Assembly (NCBI RefSeq): GCF_015356115.1
Contig: NZ_CP063056.1
Coordinates: 1,488,001 to 1,552,000 of the forward strand
Length of the DNA: 64,000 bases
DNA from: Rodentibacter haemolyticus
GTDB lineage: Bacteria > Pseudomonadota > Gammaproteobacteria > Enterobacterales > Pasteurellaceae
Direction: 5' to 3'
In this document: positions 33,420 through 40,993 of the stretch, piece after piece
How the letters are laid out: every line of letters starts with the position of its first letter
Numbering within the stretch: the stretch's first letter is position 1
Translations under genes and position numbers: made by a program
The notes under the pieces: generated by a model
What the model was told of the DNA's origin: nothing
Database searches by the model: none
Seen by the model: the letters and a program-made list of their open reading frames with translations, nothing else

Positions 33420-34424
33420 TTATTCACCTTTGCGTTCACGCCCTAGTAAACTATGTGCCACATCCTGTGCGGATTTGCCACAGAAGAGCATTTGATAAAT
33501 TTGTTCTGTAATCGGCATTTCAACGCCTTGCCGCTTGGCGAGTAAATAAGCCTCTTTGGTGTTATAAAATCCTTCCACTACCTGTCCGATTTTCTCCATT
33601 GCAGTTTGCGTATCCAATCCTTCACCAAGCATTAATCCAAAGCGGCGATTACGCGACTGATTGTCGGTACAGGTAAGCACTAAATCGCCTAGCCCCGACA
33701 TTCCCATAAAAGTATGAGGATTTGCACCAAGCGAAACACCTAAACGGCTAATTTCGGCAATTCCCCGAGTAATCAATGCAGTACGAGCATTCGCACCAAA
33801 CCCCATTCCATCGGAAATTCCCGCCCCAATTGCAATCACATTTTTAATTGCGCCGCCAAGCTGAACACCAATCATATCCGTATTCATATACACACGAAAA
33901 TGTTTACTGCAATGGATTCGCTCCTGAAACTCAAGGGCAAATTGTTCATTATTAGAACCCAAGGTGATTGCAGTCGGCAAACCTTGCGCGAGTTCTTTAG
34001 CGAAAGTCGGGCCTGAAAGTACGGCAAGCGGATAATTTGTACCAAACTGTTCTTCCACTACTGTCTGTAAAAGTCTTCCCGTATCGCGTTCTAATCCTTT
34101 CGTTGCCCAAATAAGTCGATGATGAGGCTGTAAGTGCGGTCTAATTTTACTGAGAATTTCATTGAAAGCGTGACTTGGCACAACAATGAGAATATCTCGC
34201 GAGCGATTTAGGGCTTGGACAAGATCAGATTCTAAATACAGTTCATCAGGGAAGGGAATATCCGGTAAAAAACGGTGGTTTTGACGTTCCGTTTGCATTT
34301 GTTGAATATGCACCGGATTATGACCCCAAAGATAGGCCGGTGAACCGTTACGCGAAAAAGAAATTGCTAACGCAGTGCCGTAAGAGCCTGCGCCAAGCAC
34401 AGTGATGGGGGATTGAGGTATCAT
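33420..34424 (-). CDS. gpsA: NAD(P)-dependent glycerol-3-phosphate dehydrogenase GpsA
   Basis: 334 aa. It reduces dihydroxyacetone phosphate to sn-glycerol 3-phosphate for phospholipid synthesis. N-terminal nucleotide loop VLGAGSYGTALAISFSRNG, then LIWATKGLERDTG, LSGPTFAKELAQGLPTA, the catalytic Lys region QLGGAIKNVIAIGAGISDG and MSGLGDLVLTCTDNQSRNR. Length is normal. It lies between secB and cysE on the same strand, but a terminator separates it from secB. One uptake signal sequence is inside the gene. Confidence 0.96.
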   Translation of the reverse strand: MIPQSPITVLGAGSYGTALAISFSRNGSPAYLWGHNPVHIQQMQTERQNHRFLPDIPFPDELYLESDLVQALNRSRDILIVVPSHAFNEILSKIRPHLQPHHRLIWATKGLERDTGRLLQTVVEEQFGTNYPLAVLSGPTFAKELAQGLPTAITLGSNNEQFALEFQERIHCSKHFRVYMNTDMIGVQLGGAIKNVIAIGAGISDGMGFGANARTALITRGIAEISRLGVSLGANPHTFMGMSGLGDLVLTCTDNQSRNRRFGLMLGEGLDTQTAMEKIGQVVEGFYNTKEAYLLAKRQGVEMPITEQIYQMLFCGKSAQDVAHSLLGRERKGE

Positions 34425-34431
34425 AGCGTCT

Positions 34432-34468
34432 CCTCAAAAACAAAGGGCAAGCCCAAGACTTGCCCTTT
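34432..34468 (-). terminator. Rho-independent terminator of secB
   Basis: 10-bp stem AAAGGGCAAG / CTTGCCCTTT with a 7-nt loop, followed on the minus strand by TGTTTTTG. It sits 12 nt after the secB stop, so gpsA likely has its own promoter or depends on read-through. Confidence 0.8.
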
Positions 34469-34480
34469 CTTATCAAAAAA

Positions 34481-34996
34481 TTAATGTTGAGTTTCTTTTG
34501 TTTCTTCAGCCGATGTATCTTCCGCCGCTTCTTGCTGACGGTTCATATACTCAATGAATAACGCATCAAAATTCACCGGAGAAAGATTTAATGCCGGGAA
34601 TGTACCACGGTTTACTAAGCTTGAAATTAATTCACGCGCATAAGGGAATAACATATTTGGGCATTGTGAAGTTAAGCAATGCGTCATTTGAATATCTTCC
34701 AATCCGCTAATTGTAAATACACCGGATTGTTTCACTTCACAAATGAAAGCCAAATCGCCCGAATCTTCCATCGTGGTTTCAACGGTAATGTTTAGGGTAA
34801 CTTCGTATAGATCATCACCTAATTGCACGGTTTCGGTGCTTAAATCGAAACCGAGTTTAGGTTTCCATTCTTGATGAAAAATATGAGGAAGATTCGGTGC
34901 TTCGAAGGATACATCTTTCACGTAAATACGTTGAATTTGAAGTACTGCTTGTGATTCTTCTGCCGTCACTTCCGGTTGTTGATTTTGTTCTGACAT
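34481..34996 (-). CDS. secB: Protein-export chaperone SecB
   Basis: 171 aa acidic tetrameric chaperone that keeps preproteins unfolded and hands them to SecA. Motifs: LQIQRIYVKDVSFEAPNLPH near residue 20, LYEVTLNITVETT, CEVKQSGVFTISG, and CPNMLFPYARELISSLV followed by GTFPALNLSPVNFDALF near residue 145. The C-terminal Glu/Thr-rich tail is typical. It follows the rhodanese-like gene yibN by 15 nt, the usual neighbour. Confidence 0.97.
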   Translation of the reverse strand: MSEQNQQPEVTAEESQAVLQIQRIYVKDVSFEAPNLPHIFHQEWKPKLGFDLSTETVQLGDDLYEVTLNITVETTMEDSGDLAFICEVKQSGVFTISGLEDIQMTHCLTSQCPNMLFPYARELISSLVNRGTFPALNLSPVNFDALFIEYMNRQQEAAEDTSAEETKETQH

Positions 34997-35011
34997 AAGT
35001 TAGTTCCTTAT

Positions 35012-35458
35012 TTATTTGTGTTTTTTAACAATCGGTAAATTCGCTCCCATCCAAGCAGCAATACCTTCTTTTAATACATAAACGCGTGCAAAGCCCTGTT
35101 TAGTCAGCAATGCCGCAGAAGTCGGTGCAGAAATACCATTCACATCAACTAAAATTAATGGTTTTTCTTTATGTTGCTCGATTTTACCTAAATTTGCATT
35201 TTTAATATCGCTTGGAAGAAGGTTAATACTGTTAATGATATGGCCTCGTTGATATTCATCTAAAGTGCGAAGATCGATAACTACCGCATCTTCATTATTT
35301 ATTAAACGAATGGCTTCAGGATGTTGAATAATTTTAAATTTCTCAGTCGCAGATTTAAAAAAGGTGTAAATCACTACGGCAAAAATGGCAAACCAAGAAA
35401 CCGTTAACAAAGTGTGCTTTTGAGCAAATTGAATTGCATCAGGTAGAAATTCTTGCAT
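35012..35458 (-). CDS. yibN: Membrane-anchored rhodanese-like protein YibN without catalytic cysteine
   Basis: 148 aa. One N-terminal membrane helix (LLTVSWFAIFAVVIYTFF, about residues 17-34) and then a rhodanese domain with the DLRTLDEYQRGHI motif. The active-site loop reads LILVDVNGISAPTSA and has no cysteine; in fact the whole protein contains none. So it cannot be a sulfurtransferase of the usual kind. Position directly before secB matches yibN of enterobacteria and the H. influenzae order. Its role is unknown; a scaffolding role at the membrane is possible. Confidence 0.85.
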   Translation of the reverse strand: MQEFLPDAIQFAQKHTLLTVSWFAIFAVVIYTFFKSATEKFKIIQHPEAIRLINNEDAVVIDLRTLDEYQRGHIINSINLLPSDIKNANLGKIEQHKEKPLILVDVNGISAPTSAALLTKQGFARVYVLKEGIAAWMGANLPIVKKHK

Positions 35459-35900
35459 TGTTGTTCCAATAATATGTCAATTAATATTCAGCTGAAATAG
35501 GGGCTAAGTATAACCGTACTTGCGTTATCTTTCAAAAAAATTCTTATTTTTATATCTAAACGACAAGTCAGATTATTTCAGCTCCATGTAATTGCCACAT
35601 AATACCGAATATCCGTAAATGTAAGTTCTACCATCGTATCCACACTAATACTAAGAAAACTTCAATCTAAACGACCGCACTTTTTAGCGATCTATCCTCA
35701 TCGCTAGGCAAAAGATCCATTTCAGTAATTAGTGTTTCACCTTAATGCAACTTTGCTTGCCACAAGAAATAATCCGGTTATATCAACAAGAACGCTTAGA
35801 AAAAAATTTTGTGATCGGGATCATAAATTTGATTTTTAATGATTCCATACAACCCTATTTAGGTAGATGATACCCCAGGTTTTACCTCAAGGAGTCTTCT
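35459..35900 (+). other. 442-bp intergenic region before ansB
   Basis: This non-coding stretch between yibN (leaving leftward) and ansB holds one uptake signal sequence (35674), a CRP-like site (35810) and, at 35595, CCACATAATACCG, which resembles the outer end of the R1 repeat family and may be a solo relic or chance. I see no open frame or stable hairpin worth calling. Confidence 0.6.
35810..35825 (+). promoter_or_regulatory. CRP-like site upstream of ansB
   Basis: TGTGATCGGGATCATA matches TGTGA-N6-TCACA with one mismatch. It is centred about 84 bp before the ATG and roughly 42 bp before a start implied by TACAAC at 35848. In E. coli, ansB is co-activated by CRP and FNR, which fits. Confidence 0.6.
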
Positions 35901-36944
35901 ATGAAATTAAATAAATTAGCATTTTCTTTGTTCTTAGGTATTTCAATGGCAAATGCTGCCGAATTACCCAATATTACGATTCTTGCTACCGGCGGGACTA
36001 TCGCCGGTAGCGGCCAAAGTGCGGTTAATTCGGCTTATAAAGCGGGTCAGCTTAATGTTGATACTTTAATTGAAGCCGTGCCTGAAATGCAAAACATTGC
36101 GAAAATTAAAGGCGAACAGATTGTAAAAATCGGTTCACAAGATATGACGGATGAAGTATGGCTGAAACTTGCGAAAACCATTAATGCTCAATGTAAAGAC
36201 ACGGACGGTTTTGTCATTACGCATGGTACGGATACGATGGAAGAAACAGCCTATTTTTTAGATCTGACCGTAAAATGCGAAAAACCGGTGGTGTTGGTGG
36301 GCGCAATGCGACCTGCAACGGAGAAAAGTGCGGATGGTCCATTAAATTTATATAACGCCGTGGTTGTTGCAACGGATAAAAAATCCGCCGGACGCGGCGT
36401 ATTGGTTGCAATGAATAACGAAGTGCTTGGCGCTCGAGACGTAACCAAAACCAGCACAACGGCGGTTCAAACTTTCCATTCGCCAAACTTTGGTTCATTA
36501 GGCTATATTCATAACAGCAAAGTAGATTATGAACGTTCGCCGGAAAGTAAACATACCGTTAATACGCCATTTAATGTTGAAAAATTGGATAGTCTTCCGA
36601 AAGTAGGCATTGTTTATGCCTATTCCAATGCGCCGATTGAACCGTTAAATGCGCTTTTGGATTCCGGCTATCAAGGCATTGTGACAGCTGGGGTCGGGAA
36701 CGGTAATGTGAATGCAGCTCATTTGGAACGCTTGGAAAAAGCGGCGAAAGAGGGCATTGCAGTCGTGCGTTCTTCCCGCGTACCAACCGGTTACACAACC
36801 CGTGATGCTGAAGTAGATGATTCACAATATGGTTTTGTCGCTTCCGGCACGTTGAATCCGCAAAAAGCGCGCGTGTTATTACAGCTTGCTTTAACGCAAA
36901 CCAAAGATCCGAAAGTGATTCAACAATATTTTGAGGATTTCTAA
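35901..36944 (+). CDS. ansB: Type II L-asparaginase (periplasmic)
   Basis: 347 aa. Signal peptide MKLNKLAFSLFLGISMANA. The two catalytic threonine motifs are LATGGTIAGSG (Thr near 31) and VITHGTDTMEETAYFLD, with Asp and Lys in MRPATEKSADGPLNLYNA. It hydrolyses asparagine to aspartate and ammonia in the periplasm. It is followed by the C4-dicarboxylate carrier gene dcuB, so aspartate produced outside the inner membrane can be taken up and used for fumarate respiration. GGAG precedes the ATG. One uptake signal sequence lies near the start. Confidence 0.97.
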   Translation: MKLNKLAFSLFLGISMANAAELPNITILATGGTIAGSGQSAVNSAYKAGQLNVDTLIEAVPEMQNIAKIKGEQIVKIGSQDMTDEVWLKLAKTINAQCKDTDGFVITHGTDTMEETAYFLDLTVKCEKPVVLVGAMRPATEKSADGPLNLYNAVVVATDKKSAGRGVLVAMNNEVLGARDVTKTSTTAVQTFHSPNFGSLGYIHNSKVDYERSPESKHTVNTPFNVEKLDSLPKVGIVYAYSNAPIEPLNALLDSGYQGIVTAGVGNGNVNAAHLERLEKAAKEGIAVVRSSRVPTGYTTRDAEVDDSQYGFVASGTLNPQKARVLLQLALTQTKDPKVIQQYFEDF

Positions 36945-37006
36945 ATCACGAAAAACGAGGTCAAAATCGACCGCACTTTCACTTTATGGTCGGGTACGGA
37001 ATTTTA

Positions 37007-37048
37007 TTGATCTAAATTATAGAATCACTACCTGTTTGTTGCTATATT
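37007..37048 (+). promoter_or_regulatory. Candidate FNR-dependent promoter of dcuB
   Basis: TTGATCTAAATTAT (37007-37020) resembles the FNR site TTGAT-N4-ATCAA with a good first half and a weaker second. A -10 box TATATT lies at 37043-37048, which puts the site centre about 41.5 bp before the expected transcription start, the standard class II position. Confidence 0.6.
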
Positions 37049-37102
37049 AGCGTGCGTTTTATAGCAGAATAATAATTTTTTTATCAACTTAGGGGGGGCA
37101 GT

Positions 37103-38425
37103 ATGTCTGCAATGTTTTTATTACAATTTGCCATCGTGCTATTGTGTATCCTTGTCGGTGCGCGAGTAGGTGGTATCGGTTTAGGTGTATTTGGCGGCTT
37201 AGGTCTTGCCATTCTCTCATTCGGTTTCGGCTTAAAACCCGCCGGTTTACCAATTGATGTAATGTTTATGATTATGGCGGTTGTTGCTGCAGCGGCGGCA
37301 ATGCAAGCGGCAGGTGGTTTAGATTATATGATCAAAATCGCTACCAAGATTTTACGCCGTAATCCGAAACACATTACATTTATCGCGCCGGCAGTAACTT
37401 GGTTATTCACGTTTTTAGCCGGTACCGGTCACGTAGCCTATTCGGTATTACCGGTTATTGCCGAAGTAAGTCGTCAAAACGGTATTCGTCCGGAACGCCC
37501 GCTTTCCATGGCGGTTATCGCTTCTCAATTCGCAATCGTTGCAAGCCCGATTGCAGCGGCTGTTGTTGCGGTGGTTGCCTATCTTGAACCGCAAGGTTTT
37601 TTACTTGGCGATGTATTAATCGTCACTATTCCGGCAACTCTTTTAGGTATTTTCCTCGCTTGCATCTTTGTAAACAAAATGGGAAAAGAGCTTAAAGATG
37701 ATCCGGAATATCAACGCCGTTTAAAAGATCCGAATTATGCGGATGCGCTTGCTTCTTCTACAGATGTAAAAGAAATGGAAGTTAGTAACACAGCAAAAAT
37801 TTCCGTAGCTTTATTCTTATTCGGCGCATTACTCGTTGTATTGATGGGTGCAATACCGAGCCTACGCCCTATGTTTGACGGAAAACCTATGGGTATGGCA
37901 CATACGATTGAAATCATTATGCTCTCTATTGGTGCGTTAATTATTCTAACCTGCAAACCGGATGGTACGGAGATTACCAAAGGCTCTGTATTCCATGCCG
38001 GTATGCGTGCCGTTGTCGCTATTTTAGGTATCGCTTGGTTAGGGGATACCTTAATGCAAGCACACATGACCGAAGTGAAAGAAATGGTGAAAAACTTAGT
38101 AGAAACCGCACCATGGACGTTCGCCTTAGCCTTATTCGTACTTTCTGTCTTGGTAAACAGCCAAGGTGCAACCGTTGCGACCTTGTTCCCGCTAGGGATC
38201 GCATTAGGCATTCCTGCACCGGTCTTAATCGGGGTGTTCGTTGCAGTGAACGGTTATTTCTTCGTCCCTAACTATGGTCCGATCATTGCTTCTATTGACT
38301 TTGATACTACCGGCACAACAAAAATCGGTAAATACATATTCAACCACAGTTTTATGTTGCCGGGTTTATTAAGTATGGTATTTAGCGTAATCATTGGTTT
38401 ACTCTTGGCCAATGTGCTGCTCTAA
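37103..38425 (+). CDS. dcuB: Anaerobic C4-dicarboxylate transporter DcuB
   Basis: 440 aa, multiple membrane helices, Dcu family. It exchanges fumarate, malate or aspartate for succinate under anaerobic conditions. Visible family parts: VGARVGGIGLGVFGGLGLAI at the start, TFLAGTGHVAYSVLPVIAEV near residue 107, the basic loop NGIRPERPLSMAVIASQFAI, and NSQGATVATLFPLGIALGIP near 355. GGGGGG precedes the ATG as a strong ribosome site. An FNR-like promoter and the neighbouring ansB fit an anaerobic aspartate-to-fumarate module. A hairpin terminator follows. Confidence 0.95.
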   Translation: MSAMFLLQFAIVLLCILVGARVGGIGLGVFGGLGLAILSFGFGLKPAGLPIDVMFMIMAVVAAAAAMQAAGGLDYMIKIATKILRRNPKHITFIAPAVTWLFTFLAGTGHVAYSVLPVIAEVSRQNGIRPERPLSMAVIASQFAIVASPIAAAVVAVVAYLEPQGFLLGDVLIVTIPATLLGIFLACIFVNKMGKELKDDPEYQRRLKDPNYADALASSTDVKEMEVSNTAKISVALFLFGALLVVLMGAIPSLRPMFDGKPMGMAHTIEIIMLSIGALIILTCKPDGTEITKGSVFHAGMRAVVAILGIAWLGDTLMQAHMTEVKEMVKNLVETAPWTFALALFVLSVLVNSQGATVATLFPLGIALGIPAPVLIGVFVAVNGYFFVPNYGPIIASIDFDTTGTTKIGKYIFNHSFMLPGLLSMVFSVIIGLLLANVLL

Positions 38426-38440
38426 TAAAACAATGGATAA

Positions 38441-38467
38441 AAAGCGGTGCTTTATGCACCGTTTTTT
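38441..38467 (+). terminator. Rho-independent terminator of dcuB
   Basis: CGGTGC / GCACCG stem with 5-nt loop followed by TTTTTT, 16 nt past the stop codon. Confidence 0.85.
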
Positions 38468-38535
38468 ATTAATCGTGAACTTATTATTAAAATCCATTTC
38501 TAAAAACATCATTTCTTTCAAGATAAGGAACATCA

Positions 38536-39171
38536 ATGAAGTTATTCAAAATCCTTTTTGCAACACTTATGATCTACATTCCGACCGTCTGGTCGGCCGC
38601 TGATTACAATGTCAAATACAGCTCAAACTATTTAATGCCGGCCTATGTTCACTTCAAAGCGGACGGCTCGCAATATTCCGTTAATGCGAAAATCAATATC
38701 CCGCTTTACAACATTGTATTCCTCTCCCGCGGAACACAAACCCCGACCCAATTTAAAATGGTAAATTATCAAGATATCCGAAACGGCAAACCTTATGCGG
38801 TCTCAAAAATATCCCCTAACACCATCGAATACGGCAAAGTGAAAAACAGATTGGAAACAACGCCTCTGACTCTCCCTACTTTTGATTTGTTCACAATGGC
38901 ATTTCAACTGAGCTATTACGATAAACTACCAAACAGCTTCCAAATCACCAATGGTAAAAAATTGTACCCAATGGAAAACATAAATGTGAAGAAAAGTGAA
39001 AAACAAATTGACTACAATAAACAAAAAGTTACTGAAATCACCTACATTTTCAAAACGGGTAATAAAGATATTATGGTGAAAAAATTCGCCGGTGAACAAT
39101 TTCCCCGCTATATCAAATATTCTAGAGACGGCGATGATTACGAATTAGAATTTAGTGAGTTTGTGAAATAA
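38536..39171 (+). CDS. Exported protein of unknown function (DUF3108-like)
   Basis: 211 aa with signal peptide MKLFKILFATLMIYIPTVWSAA. The mature part is beta-rich and basic (YNVKYSSNYLMPAYVHFKAD, then KYSRDGDDYELEFSEFVK at the end), like small periplasmic beta-sandwich proteins of the DUF3108 type. I cannot assign a function. It stands alone between dcuB and the convergent ilvA, with a USS-pair terminator after it. AAGGA upstream of the ATG at 38536 is a fair ribosome site. Confidence 0.7.
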   Translation: MKLFKILFATLMIYIPTVWSAADYNVKYSSNYLMPAYVHFKADGSQYSVNAKINIPLYNIVFLSRGTQTPTQFKMVNYQDIRNGKPYAVSKISPNTIEYGKVKNRLETTPLTLPTFDLFTMAFQLSYYDKLPNSFQITNGKKLYPMENINVKKSEKQIDYNKQKVTEITYIFKTGNKDIMVKKFAGEQFPRYIKYSRDGDDYELEFSEFVK

Positions 39172-39186
39172 AAAAAGAGAGAAAAA

Positions 39187-39228
39187 TAACCGCACTTTAG
39201 GGAGAAGATCAAAGTGCGGTCGTTTTTT
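39187..39228. terminator. Terminator formed by an inverted pair of uptake signal sequences
   Basis: ACCGCACTTT and AAAGTGCGGT face each other across a 12-nt loop and are followed by CGTTTTTT. It lies between the convergent exported-protein gene and ilvA, so it can serve both. Confidence 0.85.
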
Positions 39229-39236
39229 AATTGTTT

Positions 39237-40778
39237 TTAACGTAGGAAATAACGATAAGATTTGCTTTCCGTAACGTCTTCATACACATAATTTAACTGC
39301 GCTAAAACCCGTTCAAATTCGAGTCGTTCGGATTCATCAAGATGGAATCCGGCAAGAATGTTGCCATAGTCCGCGCCATGGGCGCGATAATGGAATAATG
39401 AGATATTCCAACGGTTTTGCAAGGTTTCTAAGAATTTCAATAATGCGCCTTTTTGTTCCGGAAATTCAAAGGTGTAAAGGCGTTCACTATGGTTTGCGAC
39501 ACGACCGCCCATTAAATAGCGGACGTGAGTTTTCGCAATATCATCATCAGACATATCTTCCACATCAAAACCGTTTCGTGTGAGATCGGCGATAATATCC
39601 GCTTTTTCTTGCTCGTCTGCGGTACGCACCCCCACAAAAACGCAAGCGCGTTTATCATCGGCATAGCGATAGCTAAATTCCGTTACCGCACGGCTGCCTA
39701 ATACTTGAACGAATTTTAAGAAACTGCCCGGCTGCTCCGGCATTGTTACCGCAAGCAAGGCTTCGCGATTTTCTCCGATTTCGCAACGCTCGGAGACATA
39801 ACGCAGAGTGTGGAAATTCAAGTTTGCACCGGATAAGATCGCTGCCATATTTTTGCCTTGAATATTATGTTGTTTCACGTATTTTTTTAAACCGGCTAAC
39901 CCGAGTGCGCCGGAGGGTTCGGAGACAGCACGTACGTTTTCAAATAAATCTTTCATTGCTGCGCAAACTTCATCACTTTCCACCAACACCATGTCATCAA
40001 GATATTGCTGACATAAACGGAAAGTTTCATCACCAATGCGTTTTACCGCTACACCATCGGCAAATAATCCCACGTGTGCAAGATCGACCGGTTCGCCTTT
40101 ATCCAACGCTGCATTTAAACACGCCGAGTCTTTGGATTCTACACCGATTACTTTAATTTCAGGCATAAATTGTTTTAAAACCAGTGCCACTCCGGCAGTT
40201 AAACCGCCACCACCGACTTGCACGAAGACATAATCCAAATCCGCCACTTGCTGTAACATTTCCATTGCAAGCGTTCCCTGACCTGCAATCACAAGAGGAT
40301 GATCAAATGGCGGGATAAATGTCATTTGTTTTTCTTTGGAAAGCTCAAGGGCTTTTGCTTTGGCTTCATCAAAATTTGCGCCGTGCAGCAATACTTCGCC
40401 GCCGAAAGAACGTACAGCGTCCACTTTAATACTCGGTGTATTTTGTGGCATGACAATCAAGGCTTTTAAACCAAGTTGTTTTGCGGATAATGCCACACCT
40501 TGCGCATGATTACCGGCTGAAGCGGCAATTACGCCCGCTGCTTTTTGTTCCTGAGAAAGACTGGAAATCATTGCGTATGCGCCTCGCAATTTAAAACTAT
40601 TTACCGACTGGCGATCTTCGCGTTTGATCCAAATATTATTATGTATGCGTTCTGATAATTTACCCATCTTTTGCAATGGCGTAACTGTTGCGGCTTCATA
40701 AACACGTGAGCCAAGTTTTACCACCGCATTAATATAATCGTTTTGAGAGGGTTGAGGATTGGTGAGTAAGTTTTTCAT
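39237..40778 (-). CDS. ilvA: Threonine ammonia-lyase, biosynthetic
   Basis: 513 aa. It deaminates threonine to 2-oxobutyrate, the first committed step to isoleucine. The PLP lysine is in VNSFKLRGAYAM; the phosphate-binding loop is the glycine stretch VQVGGGGLTAGVAL. Two C-terminal regulatory ACT-like domains (about 325-420 and 420-513) mark it as the biosynthetic, isoleucine-inhibited form. It is the last gene of ilvGMDA, separated from ilvD by 215 bp that contain small palindromes and an inverted USS pair, which might reduce its expression relative to the upstream genes. Confidence 0.97.
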   Translation of the reverse strand: MKNLLTNPQPSQNDYINAVVKLGSRVYEAATVTPLQKMGKLSERIHNNIWIKREDRQSVNSFKLRGAYAMISSLSQEQKAAGVIAASAGNHAQGVALSAKQLGLKALIVMPQNTPSIKVDAVRSFGGEVLLHGANFDEAKAKALELSKEKQMTFIPPFDHPLVIAGQGTLAMEMLQQVADLDYVFVQVGGGGLTAGVALVLKQFMPEIKVIGVESKDSACLNAALDKGEPVDLAHVGLFADGVAVKRIGDETFRLCQQYLDDMVLVESDEVCAAMKDLFENVRAVSEPSGALGLAGLKKYVKQHNIQGKNMAAILSGANLNFHTLRYVSERCEIGENREALLAVTMPEQPGSFLKFVQVLGSRAVTEFSYRYADDKRACVFVGVRTADEQEKADIIADLTRNGFDVEDMSDDDIAKTHVRYLMGGRVANHSERLYTFEFPEQKGALLKFLETLQNRWNISLFHYRAHGADYGNILAGFHLDESERLEFERVLAQLNYVYEDVTESKSYRYFLR

Positions 40779-40794
40779 AATATTGCTCGTAGGC

Positions 40795-40908
40795 TAGGAT
40801 AGCCCATCATTAATATAACTATAAGATGTTTGTTGGTCGGGCATAGCCCGGGTTACGGAAAGTGCGGTCAAAATTTCATAAAAAACAGGAGAAAAATAAC
40901 CGCACTTT
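40795..40908. repeat. Small palindromes and inverted USS pair in the ilvD-ilvA gap
   Basis: GGCTAGGATAGCC and CGGGCATAGCCCG are short hairpins about 40 bp apart and look like degenerate REP units. Next to them AAGTGCGGT (40860) and ACCGCACTT (40899) form an inverted pair about 30 nt apart. There is no clean U-tract on the minus strand, so partial rather than full termination would be expected. Confidence 0.45.
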
Positions 40909-40993
40909 GTCGGGAGTGAACGTTGGTTTCACGCACGAAGAGGGGATTTTTATATATCGTGCGTGGATTGTTATTAATCCACTCCCTATAATT

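Noticed and set aside
38019..38271. Frames antisense to and overlapping dcuB
   Set aside because: They are shadows of a long membrane-protein gene with no ribosome sites or family resemblance.
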